A stretch of DNA of 64,000 bases from Ceratopteris richardii (GCA_020310875.1 CM035428.1:103416161-103480160), one strand, 5' to 3'; numbered from the stretch's first letter, positions 51,301 to 61,845 are shown. Translations and numbers: made by a program. The notes: generated by a model not told the origin, from the sequence alone.

Positions 51301-51845
51301 GAGCAGAATAGAGAAAATTTGGAAGCCGCTCTAGATCAATCGTACGAACCTCTGAGTCCCAACCACTTTAAAGTAGCACCATCGGAGTACGTGCAGATAT
51401 TATTGGATGATCATGCAGGACTCTTAGAAGATTATGACAAGATGAATGAGGCATATTGGAAACTCCAGGATGCTCATAAAATGCTACTGTTATGTGCACT
51501 TGCGCTGCAACCACCACCAGCTCCTGAGGCCACACCTCCAGAGATCCTAGAGGAACTCAATGCTTTATGTGCTCAGGTACTTACTCTTCAAGCGCAGATT
51601 GCTATTTTCTTCGAGCCCCCCAGGCCTGATTTCCCACCTGAACTCCCAAGGATGAAGAAACTGTGCCTATCCTGGTGGAGGAAACTTATGAAGAGGCCTA
51701 CAAACCACAACCCATCCCAGGCGGATGTGTCACGATCAAAGGCCAAGACACTTTCGAACTCCCTACTCCCGCATGGATGAAGTCAGTAGAAGAACTTAGA
51801 CAGACCCACTCAGCACTGAAGGAAATTTGTAGATTTTTCCTTTGA
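48392..51845 (+). pseudogene. Extra ORF, decayed paralogue of E
   Basis: ATG at 48392 begins MQIEGQSAAGPSAPVVNF. The N-terminal domain follows (HWFQGVAGPLADAHFIFD, KYQFFSREFEEIQNTKELKH, LPKPDFYRCYYMVTTL) with a frameshift near 48860, then CMQYFAFLAQDRFTIPYMRI, WIIDQLYLAQRRWERKK and IHGCCALTRIVYMCLAYDLP without the TAG found in E. The acidic, proline-rich and coiled-coil parts (49600-51300) are split over several frames. The end (51319-51845) includes EILEELNALCAQVLTLQAQI and GQDTFELPTPAWMKSVEEL. It is dead, but a useful reference for the ancestral protein. Confidence 0.85.
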
Positions 51846-52970
51846 ACCTCTTCCTCGAGTCTGAGTCTTCCCCTGATTTTCAGAAGCCCTTGTTGGCATT
51901 GCAAGTTACCTTTGTTCTCTTCGTCTTCAAGCCAAGAGAGCCTCCGGTACACCGTTTCTCTTCTTTTTTTCCGGATATCTCTTATAGCCTTATGAGTCCT
52001 GATAAGAATTTGTCGGGTCCTTTCCACCGCGCTTCTCCAGCATAGTCTCATTAATAGAAAATAACTTGCGGCTTCATATTTTAGAAAAACAAATCAAGTC
52101 TTTTACGAACTCTATTTTAGTGTAATTCATTCTCTAAAAGTAAACCCACTATACATTTTGCTTAGGTATTTGACGAACGTGGAAAACACCTTTGTGGTAG
52201 TCAATGGATCGTATACTAATTTTGATGGGATAAGAAGTTCACTTGTGAGAAGTGTTTTGAAAAAGCTAGATTTCAAAACTGATGGGAGAATATACGACTT
52301 CCCTGTGTACCTTTAAAGCATAGATGGCATCACGTGCACACTCTTGGATCCCTCTATTCCCTCAAATGAATGATTTTCTTAACTCTTGAGGAGTAAACCC
52401 AAGAGATTTTGCACACACTAACTGCACTATATGATCTTAATAGTGAAGCTTACCTCACTCAAAACGCTAACTCCTATTGTAGGAGTCGATGCCTCAATGA
52501 TAAAATAGTTATCGTCTTCACTAGGCATGCACACACAGACCATTGATCACTCTTATAGTAATTTTTCTCAAAATATGTAGAGTGTTGACATGAGCTTCAA
52601 GATAACTTTATGAGAAGATTAGAGATTAGTAATGAATCAGATATTACAAGAAATGAGCACAATGTGATAAGGAAGCTCTGCTCAATATTCGACGGTTTCT
52701 AGCTTCTACACAAAAAAAAAAAAGGTGAGTTCGATATGGCTACTCAAAGTCCACATAAATCACTGGAGCAAGGGGTGTACTAGCCTATTCGAATCCTTTG
52801 AGATCTTACACACATGCTAGATTACATATTCAAAGTACAATGCGTATATATATATATCAACTTGAAAAGATTGTCTAGATGATAGGGAGATCTGTTCTAA
52901 ATTTACATGAAGCCAGAAACTAAACACAATTAGGGATAAGCAATGTATCGTCTTATCAGAAGTAACCGTG

Positions 52971-52995
52971 CTCTCTCTCTCTCTCTCTCTCTCTC
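52971..52995. repeat. (CT)n microsatellite
   Basis: About twelve uninterrupted CT dinucleotides. Confidence 0.97.
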
Positions 52996-53814
52996 ATATC
53001 TTGTAACAGCGATTGCAGCAGCTCTTCACCTTTAATGTTCGGATTAACAGAACTGCATACATATCCACATTTTCAGTAATGATATCTATTTGTGGTTTCT
53101 TGATCGGACCGAAATCCTCATGTATTTCAAGATCATCAGTCTCTTTCGAGCTATCTATTTAGCAATTCATCCTTCTCAGATCCAGAGTACTAATGCCTTC
53201 TACACCAGATGTTTATGGTCATCTGCATGAGTGAGCGTAAGTGCCTTCATATGCACATTATTGATATCTGATATTATGAGTAATTATATCCACATAGTTT
53301 TTACCTTCATGAGATCGATAGGTGCATGTGCGGTAAGCCTCTCTCTCTCTCTGTGCCTCTGTCAATTAATCATTTTCGTGCACACGGGGATGTAAACTAT
53401 GCAGATACTTAGAGGAATGTACTCCTTGTCATGTGAATGCAGAGTTTCTCGTGCAAAAAGATTAGTAAGAACTTTTCATGAAGATGAGCAATGGATAGAC
53501 CTACATGAACAGAGGATATGTAATGTATAACGCACCAGTGCCACTTTCCATCAATCAGCATGTCTTTAATTAGACAGAGTAAAAGGAGAAACGGATATGG
53601 ACCCCAATCGACACTCCGTATATGACCTTGTGAAAGTGAAAACCACTTATCATCAACCTGAAAAGGATGGATGCGCGGAAGCGAAGGCTTCATGGCTGTG
53701 TGGCCCCTCTGAACGGACCATTGATCTCATTCATTGTGGCTATGGAGCCATCAATCTACTGATTTAAGAGCTCCGTTAACTCTTCAATTATTTCGAGTGT
53801 CTTCTTGTTACAAT

Positions 53815-53860
53815 ATTATAATTATTATGATGATTATTATTATTGCTATTATTATTATTT
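53815..53860. repeat. ATT-rich simple repeat
   Basis: Imperfect run of ATT/TTA triplets with a few ATG and GCT interruptions. Confidence 0.85.
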
Positions 53861-54092
53861 CCTTGTTGAAAACCACTTTCAGTGTTGATCAGTCAAAACC
53901 ACTTTCAGTGTCGATCTTAGGGCTGTCCTTTCCAAACCTCTACCCGTGTGGGAAAGATTCACTGAATAAGAAGGTAAAGATACACACCGACTAAAAAGTT
54001 TTTGAGAGTTCCTTCGGCGCCCAACAGCCACCACAACAGTCGCGGTTTTTCTGTACTTTTAATAGCCTCCTCAGGGGAAAGGACGATCCTTC

Positions 54093-54110
54093 TTTTTTTT
54101 TTTTTTTTTT
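54093..54110 (-). other. LINE poly(A) tail
   Basis: Eighteen T residues on the plus strand equal an A18 tail at the LINE 3' end. Confidence 0.9.
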
Positions 54111-54200
54111 GAAAAAACAGGAAGTATAAAATTGATGCTATTCAAAAAATACAACTCATGGTAGGCTCAACACAGAGCCTGCAGAAAGCAAGAGGGTGAC

Positions 54201-56879
54201 TCATCCAAGGATGGAGTCAAAATAATCACCAAGAAAAGTGATCATGTCTTCTCGAGGCTTAGAGTACATATGAAGGAGCTTGTCTTTCCAAACATTGGAA
54301 TGGAAATTTTTAAATATTACAAAGGGGCTCTTAAAATCCGATTGGGCATCATTATAAGAGGAATTACAGAGGCTGATAATTTTCCTCATGCCAAACATAC
54401 AGGAAAAAAAGTGATCCTTTCCCTTGTCATTAAAGATGGCACAATTTCTATTCTTCCAAATATGCCACAAAGTGTGATTCCTGATAATTTGCCACAAGAG
54501 AATGTCCATGCCTTTAGATTCGCCTAAAAGGATGTCTTTGCAACTTGGTAAATTCAGACCCTGACTTTGACAGTAAGACCAGATTCCAATCCAAAATCTG
54601 CAAGCATATTTACACTTGATGAAAAGGTGTTCCAAATCCTCTTCTTTACCACAAAGTTTGCATAGACTAGCATCAATCTTATACTTCCTAGCATGACTAC
54701 CAGTCCAAATGCCTTGGTGGAGGATGAGCCAGCTGAGACAGGACTGTTTGTTAGAAAGAGGGAAGGCCCAGGCACACTGAAACCTGTACTTCCACTGTAG
54801 GTGAGACCACTGCAATCCCCACTTCTTGTTCAGCTTTCCAGTGATTTCTTTTATACTTCTGGAATTTCTTTTGAAGGAATTTAACATATCCCAGGCTACA
54901 TCCTGAAGGGTAATCTGCTTACTCCACATGTTGGAATCCATCTTCACCAGCAGGAACTCCTTCTTGTTCAACAGGACCTGTTTACAATGGATAGAAAGAC
55001 CTTGAGAATTAATAATAGGATAATCTTCAGTAACTTCACCTGCTCTCAACAAATCCTTCCAGTGCCCATAACCCTTCTTCCTGCATTTATTCCATCTGAT
55101 AGGGAGGGACATCAGGGAACCAGAGCTAAACCAACCAAACCACAGGGAGTCCTGCACTAAAAAAGAAGAATTATGAGCAAACCAAATAGGAAGTTTATAC
55201 TTGCACTTGACTAACATCCAGGCTTTCCAAAAATTGCATATAAGCTGGCTGCCTTTTGGCACGAAATCAACAGGAGAGGTGATAACATCCCACAGAGAGC
55301 AGTTACTCCAGCTTTTATTATGTTTCACATTGAATCTGTAGATATTTCTTTTAATCAGACAAGCCCAAAAATCATTAGAGGTGAGGGACCTAAAAATCCA
55401 TTTAGCAGCCATTTGAATAGCCATCCTAGAGGGACAAATGAGACCCAGACCCCCTTCAGACTTTTTCATACAACAGATATTCCAGGCAACCTTGGGGAAT
55501 TTAGATCCACTCCACAAGAAGTTTCTAGCCAAAGAGATGGCCTGACCCATCTGCTTTTTGTTTGGCTGCCAGCAAGACAGAAAGTAGGTCAGGGAGGGGA
55601 GGATATAATGCTTCAACAAAAAAGATCTATGAGAAATACTGTGCTGCACATCACTCCACTTATAGATTTTAGCTCTAAATTTATCAAGCATCCAGTTCCA
55701 TCTTTGCTCATTAGAGATGCCAAAGCCCATGGGAATACCCAACAACCTGAAAAATTTCCCTTTCTTAATAATGTCGCAGCCTGCCATCTCAACACAAGGA
55801 GGGATATGATTATTAGAAGCAAAAAAACCCGTTTTCTTATGATTAATAACAGAGCCACTGGCAAGACAAAACTTCTCAAGACAATTAAGGAAATGCTTAG
55901 CAGAATTATCATCAGCTTTCATAAGCATGTTAGTGTCATCTGCAAACATCTGCAGACCCAGGGGGGAGAGAGCCTGGGGAATATCCAAGCCAGAGATGGT
56001 ACCTTGTCTAATGCAATCCTTGACCAACCAACCTAAAGCATCACTTGCTATAGCAAAAAGGAGGGGAGCCAAGGGGCAACCTTGTCTAATGGATCTGCAC
56101 AGTCTAAAAGGGTTAGAAAGACAACCATTAATGGCCACTTTAGAAAAGGCATTACCAAAAAGAATACTGACATATTTAATAAACCTTTTACCAAAACCAA
56201 TATCATGTAAGGATTGAAGAATGAAATCCCATTCAATCCTGTCATAGGCCTTATCAAAGTCTATTTTGAAAAAGTAGGAGTCAACATTAATCTCATTACA
56301 GTACTCAAGGCCTTCCCAAATGGTGATAATATTATCCAAAATAAATCTGCCTCTAATGAAACCTTTTTGCTCAGGGAGGATAATGGAATCCATAAGAGGA
56401 CTAAGCCTTCTGTCCAAAATGGCAGCAAAGATTTTGTACAGAGAAGTCAGGCAGGAGATGGGTCTCCAATTGTTTAAATCATCCTTGGGACCTTTTTTGT
56501 GCACTAGTTTTATCACTCCAGTGTTAATGAAAGGAGAAAGGGATCCCCTTCTAGAGGCTTCTTGCCAGATCTTGAGAATAATGGGAACCAAATCTTCCTT
56601 GAATTCCTGAAAAAACTCATAAGGCAAACCATCATGACCAGGGGACTTTCCAGGCTTCAATTTGCTAATGGATTCTCTAACCTCACCCTCAGAGAGGGGC
56701 ATGTCAAGGAGGGAGTCCATTCCCTGAGGAACCATCTTTTTCCTACAAAGGGCAATGGCAGCTCTTGCACTCCAAACAGAATCCCCTCTCTTGGGAGGCA
56801 GAGAGAATACATTGGCAAAGAACCTATGAGCCACCTGACGATCCTTCTTGAGTAGCGCTCTCAGCAGAGAACGTGCCAC
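54201..56879 (-). CDS. LINE ORF2 fragment: reverse transcriptase and zinc-binding C-terminus
   Basis: 892 uninterrupted codons. The thumb-side start MDMPLSEGEVRESI-like region leads to KPGKSPGHDGLPYEFFQEF, VIKLVHKKGPKDDLNNWRPI, LPEQKGFIRGRFILDNI, YFFKIDFDKAYDRIEWDFI, SIRQGCPLAPLLFAIASDAL and the active site LQMFADDTNMLM, all RT motifs of plant L1. The C-terminal zf-RVT module (CLSWLILHQGIWTG ... ASLCKLCGKEEDLEHLFIKC) is complete. The frame begins at a GTG right after a TGA, and the endonuclease is missing, so this is a truncated gene although its catalytic residues are intact. A full plant ORF2 is about 1,200-1,300 residues. Confidence 0.93.
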   Translation of the reverse strand: MARSLLRALLKKDRQVAHRFFANVFSLPPKRGDSVWSARAAIALCRKKMVPQGMDSLLDMPLSEGEVRESISKLKPGKSPGHDGLPYEFFQEFKEDLVPIILKIWQEASRRGSLSPFINTGVIKLVHKKGPKDDLNNWRPISCLTSLYKIFAAILDRRLSPLMDSIILPEQKGFIRGRFILDNIITIWEGLEYCNEINVDSYFFKIDFDKAYDRIEWDFILQSLHDIGFGKRFIKYVSILFGNAFSKVAINGCLSNPFRLCRSIRQGCPLAPLLFAIASDALGWLVKDCIRQGTISGLDIPQALSPLGLQMFADDTNMLMKADDNSAKHFLNCLEKFCLASGSVINHKKTGFFASNNHIPPCVEMAGCDIIKKGKFFRLLGIPMGFGISNEQRWNWMLDKFRAKIYKWSDVQHSISHRSFLLKHYILPSLTYFLSCWQPNKKQMGQAISLARNFLWSGSKFPKVAWNICCMKKSEGGLGLICPSRMAIQMAAKWIFRSLTSNDFWACLIKRNIYRFNVKHNKSWSNCSLWDVITSPVDFVPKGSQLICNFWKAWMLVKCKYKLPIWFAHNSSFLVQDSLWFGWFSSGSLMSLPIRWNKCRKKGYGHWKDLLRAGEVTEDYPIINSQGLSIHCKQVLLNKKEFLLVKMDSNMWSKQITLQDVAWDMLNSFKRNSRSIKEITGKLNKKWGLQWSHLQWKYRFQCAWAFPLSNKQSCLSWLILHQGIWTGSHARKYKIDASLCKLCGKEEDLEHLFIKCKYACRFWIGIWSYCQSQGLNLPSCKDILLGESKGMDILLWQIIRNHTLWHIWKNRNCAIFNDKGKDHFFSCMFGMRKIISLCNSSYNDAQSDFKSPFVIFKNFHSNVWKDKLLHMYSKPREDMITFLGDYFDSILG

Positions 56880-57997
56880 TCAAGAACGACCGTGCAATCC
56901 CTGAGGCCGCCCGCAGCGTAGCACTTCCCTATACCTGAAAATAGAAAACACTACAAGAAGACGGATGGAGCGGGGCCAAAAATGGCATGCCGGAAACGGC
57001 TGGAGTCGCGGCAGCGAAAGCCCCATATGGGAAAAATATGATTTGGGGAATAATGGCCTTCTTTCTATTTATTACCCATGTCGCTTAACCTTAGCGAGTA
57101 CCAAACTTCCACATATCGCATTGCCTATTGATCCCATATTATCCTTAGCGAATGCTATTGAGTAACTCATCTACTATCCCCACATAAATACTCCCTAGGT
57201 ATATGACTGAATATGACTCAGTTTCATAGAGTTTTAGACAAGAATTTCCCTATAATTTTAGAAACAAAGTGCAAAACTGCACTTAGGCCCCTCCAACTCC
57301 TCCAATCTATACTATGGGATCAAGCTAAAATTCGCACATTTTAGAGCATCCAAAAAAAAAAGCATACACGTACATGAACGTCGACCAAGATATGCATACA
57401 TAATCTTAATCGAATTACACATAACAACCAGAACATAGACATCCATGTACAAAGAGCTAAAAAATCTACACACCAAAGAGGTAGACTCGAGAGGCTAGAG
57501 TACGGGAGCTCATAAAATCTCATACTAAAGCTGAGTTGAGATGACATCTGAAGTTTACAAAGATAAATGGGCCCAAGTGGGAAACAGAAGACATGGGAAA
57601 ACCATTGGGACTTCCTTGGCTGTTTGGGTATCCAACCCTGATTCCAACAGAAAACTATGGTATATCTGATTGTGTCCTTGCTACACATCTATAGTAAACA
57701 TGAAATGGAATTAATGGTAAAAAACGAACCCATCCCTAAGGATATGCCCACGACAGAGCATGAGTATGACCTAGAGTCCTCTCTCTAGGTCAATGGTGAA
57801 CCTCGAAGGAAGGAAACTCTGAGGTTCTCTAGTTCTATGCTTAAGCCTCCTTAGACAATGATGCAATGATTTGGGTTTTATGTTCTTTCTACACTCGCAC
57901 CATGTTGGTCATAAAGGATTTTAGGCCTCAAATCCATCTCCAAATATTTTCTCTCAGGTTATTATCGATTGTTATCTATATCTTCTTTGATTGTCTT

Positions 57998-58096
57998 ATG
58001 GATATGCTTAAGCTTGTTTCTTTAAATAATAAAGGTCTTACTCACCGTGTTAGGGAGAAAGCTATTCATAAGTGGCTTAAAGATATGTTGTGTAAG
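57998..58096 (+). pseudogene. Possible LINE endonuclease N-terminus
   Basis: MDMLKLVSLNNKGLTHRVRE resembles the first strand of plant L1 endonucleases (K-x-x-S-x-N-x-x-G-L). No further endonuclease motif follows in frame, so this is a weak call. Confidence 0.3.
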
Positions 58097-59226
58097 ATCC
58101 ATGCCACTCCCCTCCTCCATCTTCCCCACACCTGCACACCCCTTCATCTGCCCCTACACCATTATTCCCCGATAGCCTCGCCGATGACCCTCCCTTCCTT
58201 GGTCTCCTTCGGGATGATAGTCTCATTGTGAGTGATGGGGCTCATGCTGCACATCACTAACTCGATTCAATCTCTACAATAGCATCCCTCCACGAGTAGT
58301 ATGCATCCACCATCGAGCGCATCCGTTTGTCAGCCGCCATCCAATGATAGGTAGTTCACTTTTCATTGCATGCAGTACAGCAGGAACATGATCGCTTAGG
58401 TGATGAGGTAGAATTATTGACTCGTGCACTTTTGGAGATTTGGCAGCACTCGTCACTGGGTATCTATGATAGCCCCACTTATCGCCTAGTATGGGATGAG
58501 CAAGACCATCTTTGATGATCTTCGAGTAGGTTCAGAGTTTTATTTGCGGAGGGCTCAATCATTCAACCTTTTCCCCTAGAGCACCCCCTAAAGTCGACCA
58601 GAGAGGCCCCTCCAGATTCTTCTTCCCCATCCCTTGTTTCACATCCACCTCCCCAGGTTTAGATGTCCTTATATTCATTCATGCACTAGGATATTAGCTC
58701 TTTTTGGGTGTCGATTATTCTATATCTTTTGATACTCTTCTTTAGTAGAGCAATTCCAGTGTTTCCTTGTAGTTGTTTTGTTTCTGAGCATCTACTATCA
58801 TTGCTCTGCTCAGGTAGATTGGACTGTTGCTATGGGTAGATTTTTCTTTATATGTCTATTCATTTATGGGATATATTTTGGTTGTGTATATCATTTTCTT
58901 CTATCTTTGATTCCTTTAAATTTTGATTCTATGGTATCTCCCTTTCCACAAAAACTATTCCTCTCTCTACCCCTTTCCCACTCTATTATCCCTATCCCCA
59001 TCCCACTTTTCTCCCAGTAACTCTCCCATCCCCAAAAACCTTATCCTCATATACCTTCGATGGGAAGATGAAATCGTTGCACAGCTTTAGTTGTGGTGTG
59101 GAGTTTGGTGCCATTGATTTTGACTGACCATACTGTTGGCAAAGAAGGCTCTGCAACTACTGTGCAAGCTATGTGCTTAGAATCCGGATGAGCAACAACA
59201 TTGTCCCATTGGAGGAGCATGAAGTT

Positions 59227-59231
59227 CTTTA
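59227..59231. repeat. Target site duplication CTTTA, left copy
   Basis: CTTTA precedes the left LTR and is repeated at 61841-61845 after the right LTR. Confidence 0.92.
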
Positions 59232-60289
59232 TGTTGGGAAAGATGGATGGATACTCCAAGAGATTGAGTAGGTACTACCAAATCCTGCTTTGTACCAGCC
59301 CTTGTAAGCTTCAGAGTTGATAAGTGGACCTATTTAGCTTTCAAATGACACCATAAAATGGCCTATGTACTTTGGAAACGATGTGTGTAAAGATTAAATC
59401 AAAACAGATAACTTTGGACTTCAAGATCTCAAGAAAACCTTCTATTTATGTCTTGATACCTGCTGGATCTTTTGCTCAGTATGACTAGCACAGTAGGAAT
59501 TGGAAAAATTCCTTTTAGAGGTATCTTATTAGCTTAGCAAGCTAACTATTCCAAGTGGAATGATGTAAAAAGATTAACTATGCTCAGAGAAATCAATTTA
59601 GCAAGTAAACTTTTACCTCCGATTTTTTAGGACTGTAGCAGACAATGACCAGTGATCACCTCGACAAGCTTTTCTCTAAAATGGCTAAATAGAATCTCTT
59701 TACATTTAGATAGCATGTAGACAACTTTGAGATGGTTCCAACAAGCTTTAAATCTTTGAATTTGGTGAAGAATTGATTGAGATATGCTCTCCACAAGTTG
59801 ACAGACTTTCAAGTAGTATGATAGAGAACTCAGAAATGAACAATGTAGATATATGTATTAATGAACACTTGTATACAATACCATAGGCATGAAGATCATT
59901 GCCTAATGGTGTGGATAGGTGTGGGCTAGAGTGCAAGCCTCACACACACTCAGAATTGACAGTAATGAGCTCGGGAATGATGAGTCTTAACCACGACTTT
60001 TTGATGATCTCTTTTATAATGATTGAGTAAAAATTTGAATTCAAATTCAAACTTTTGGCTTCCTATGATCAAGTTCCTATATCCTAGGAGATATTCCATC
60101 AATCACATCTACCTTTTTCCACGAATCTCTTTTGGTAGGTGTTTACAAAGATTCCAAGTCAAATCTGACTTTTACAAAGAAGTAAAGTGGTAGTTAACCA
60201 CTAGCAATAGTTCCTATGCTTCTCCATATGTGTATGGACTTCAATGTATCCATCAAGCCAAATGTGTAGGCTTGTGAATTACACCAACA
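59232..60289 (-). repeat. 3' LTR of the mini-copia
   Basis: 1,058 bp, ends TGTTGGG and CACCAACA on the plus strand. It contains about 185 bp (59525-59725) absent from the other LTR, more likely lost there than gained here. Confidence 0.93.
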
Positions 60290-60303
60290 GATCCCCCTCA
60301 AGT
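60290..60303 (-). other. Polypurine tract of the mini-copia
   Basis: In sense GACTTGAGGGGGATC directly precedes the 3' LTR start TGTTGG. Confidence 0.85.
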
Positions 60304-60329
60304 CAAACATTTTGGCTTGGTCTTCATCT

Positions 60330-60941
60330 TCAATCTTCATGTATATCCTGCAATCCAATCATTACTTTGAACCTGCAAAGTTTGGTTCCATCCAAAGCTT
60401 TAGTCAACAAATCTGCACATTGCATGTTGGTTGATACATAGGTTAGTTGAATGTCCTTGTTTAATAACTTCTCTCTCACATAATGATAATGAACCTCTAT
60501 ATGTTTGGTCCTAGCATGATAGATGGGATTAGCTGCAAGGTGAAGTGAGCTTGTATTGTCTCCAAAGATTATTGGTGACCTAGTATATAAACCCAATTCT
60601 GTATACAATAGTTTGATCCATATGGCTTCTTGTAAATAAGATGACAAGGTCTCCCAAGTCTCTTGGGATGTTTTACAGTTCCTAATATGTGGCAAAAGAA
60701 AATCAGAGATGGGGTTGAGTAAATAAGACCTTGCTAATGCATCCTTAGCACACCATGTGTTGAGCTTTTCATGTTCTTCCTTTGTTGGCAATCCTCTTGT
60801 TTTGAATGAGGGCAATTCCTCATCTCCTGAGATATATCCATAGAGACTCCTTTCTTGTAGATAGTTCTTCATCCTTAGAGACCATGCCTGATAGTTGTTC
60901 CTGTCCAATTTATCAATAAATGAAGGAAAACCATCTCCCAT
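60330..60941 (-). CDS. gag-RNase H fusion protein of the mini-copia
   Basis: 204 codons with a good ATG at 60941. Residues 1 to about 101 are copia gag N-terminus (MGDGFPSFIDKLDRNNYQAW, ARSYLLNPISDFLLPHIRNC, TSQETWETLS). From about residue 103 the sequence is the copia RNase H C-terminus: QEAIWIKLLYTELGL, IFGDNTSSLHLAANPIYHAR, KHIEVHYHYVREKLLNKDIQ, ADLLTKALDGTK. The join keeps the frame, and no stop has arisen although the LTRs have diverged. Capsid C-terminus, zinc knuckle, protease, integrase and RT are gone. Whether the frame is maintained by selection or by chance cannot be told from one copy. Confidence 0.9.
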   Translation of the reverse strand: MGDGFPSFIDKLDRNNYQAWSLRMKNYLQERSLYGYISGDEELPSFKTRGLPTKEEHEKLNTWCAKDALARSYLLNPISDFLLPHIRNCKTSQETWETLSSYLQEAIWIKLLYTELGLYTRSPIIFGDNTSSLHLAANPIYHARTKHIEVHYHYVREKLLNKDIQLTYVSTNMQCADLLTKALDGTKLCRFKVMIGLQDIHED

Positions 60942-60954
60942 TTTCCCTTAATTT

Positions 60955-60966
60955 GCTCTGATACCA
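60955..60966 (-). other. Primer binding site of the mini-copia
   Basis: In sense TGGTATCAGAGC, perfect initiator-Met-tRNA type, one base after the 5' LTR end. Confidence 0.95.
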
Positions 60967-60967
60967 C

Positions 60968-61840
60968 TGTTGGGAAAGATGGATGGATACTCCAAGAGAT
61001 TGAGTAGGTACTGCCGAATCCTGCTTTGTACCAACCCTTGTAAGCTTCAGAGTTGATAAGTGGACCTCCTTAGATTTCCAATGACACCATAAAATGGCCT
61101 ATGTACTTTGGAAATGATGTGTGTAAAGATTAAATCAAAACAGATAACTTTGGACTTCAAGATCTCAAGAAAACCTTCTATTTATGTCTTGACACCTGTT
61201 GGATCTTTTGCTCAGTATGACCAGCACAATAGGAATTGGAAAAATTCCTTTTAGGAGTATCTAGTTAGCTAGAAACTTCGAGCTGTTTCCAACAAGCTTT
61301 AAATCTTTGAATTTGGTGAAGAATTGACTGAGATATGCTCTCCACAAGTTGACAGACTTTCAAGTAGTATGACACAGAACTCAGAAATGAACAATGTAGA
61401 TATATGTATTAATGAACACTTGTATACAATACCATTGGCATGAAGATCATTGCCTAATGGTGTGGATAGGTGTGGGCTAGAGTGTAGGCCTCACACACAC
61501 TCAGAATTGACAGTAATGAGCTCGGGAATGATGAGTCTTAACCGCGACTTTTTGATGATCTCTTTTATAATGATTGAGTAAAAATTTGAATTCAAATTCA
61601 AACTTTTGGCTCCCTATGATCAAGTTCCTATATCCTAGGAGATATTCCATCAATCAAATCTACCTTTTTCCACGAATCTCTTTTGGTAGGTGTTTACAAA
61701 GATTCCAAGTCAAATCTGACTTTTACAAAGAAGTAAAGTGGTAATTAACCACTAGCAATAGTTCCTATGCTTCTCCATATGTGTATGGAATTCAATGTAT
61801 CCATCAAGCCAAATGTGTAAGCTTGTGAATTACACCAACA
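60968..61840 (-). repeat. 5' LTR of the mini-copia
   Basis: 873 bp, plus-strand ends TGTTGGGAAAG and CACCAACA, followed by CTTTA. It matches 59232-60289 apart from substitutions and the large gap. Confidence 0.94.
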
Positions 61841-61845
61841 CTTTA
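61841..61845. repeat. Target site duplication CTTTA, right copy
   Basis: Partner of 59227-59231. Confidence 0.92.

Larger units (their letters stand above)
47790..51845 (+). mobile_element. Gypsy 3' half (second protease end and extra ORF), family of C and E
   Basis: The segment corresponds to the part of element E from the W(V/I)PK repeats to two thirds of the extra ORF. It has the same orientation as element C, whose 3' half is missing, and the same level of decay. No gag, pol or LTR is attached, and similarity stops at about 51840. Confidence 0.82.
51846..54092. other. No gene recognised
   Basis: No coding domain or element terminus is visible on either strand. The segment contains a (CT)n microsatellite at 52971-52995, a shorter one at 53338-53352, and an ATT-rich simple repeat at 53815-53860. 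AAACCACTTTCAGTGTTGATC-type words are duplicated near 53872 and 53898. Confidence 0.6.
54093..56879 (-). mobile_element. L1-type LINE, 5'-truncated, with poly(A) tail
   Basis: Read right to left, an RT frame is followed by a short 3' untranslated region and an 18-base T run on the plus strand (54093-54110), the poly(A) tail. The 5' half, with ORF1 and the endonuclease, is absent, as is usual for LINE insertions by target-primed reverse transcription. I could not identify a target site duplication with confidence. Confidence 0.88.
56880..59231. other. Mostly unassigned DNA
   Basis: There is no clear gene. Points of note are a possible LINE endonuclease start at 57998-58096 and a minus-strand frame ending in TVWSVKINGTKLHTTTKAVQ at about 59050-59230 that is cut by the mini-copia insertion and that I do not recognise. 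Confidence 0.5.
59232..61840 (-). mobile_element. Miniature Ty1/copia element with gag-RNase H interior
   Basis: Complete LTRs on both sides, Met-tRNA primer site, polypurine tract and a 5-bp target duplication enclose only 678 bp of interior. That interior is one open frame made of the start of gag and the end of RNase H. The LTRs differ at many positions and by a gap of about 185 bp, so the insertion is not recent. The size (2.6 kb) and deletion structure suggest a non-autonomous element that moved with helper enzymes, since the terminal duplication shows integration. Confidence 0.92.

Noticed and set aside
56850..56960. Target site duplication for the LINE
   Set aside because: GGACGATCC left of the T run and GAACGACCG near 56885 are similar but not identical; I would not call them a duplication.
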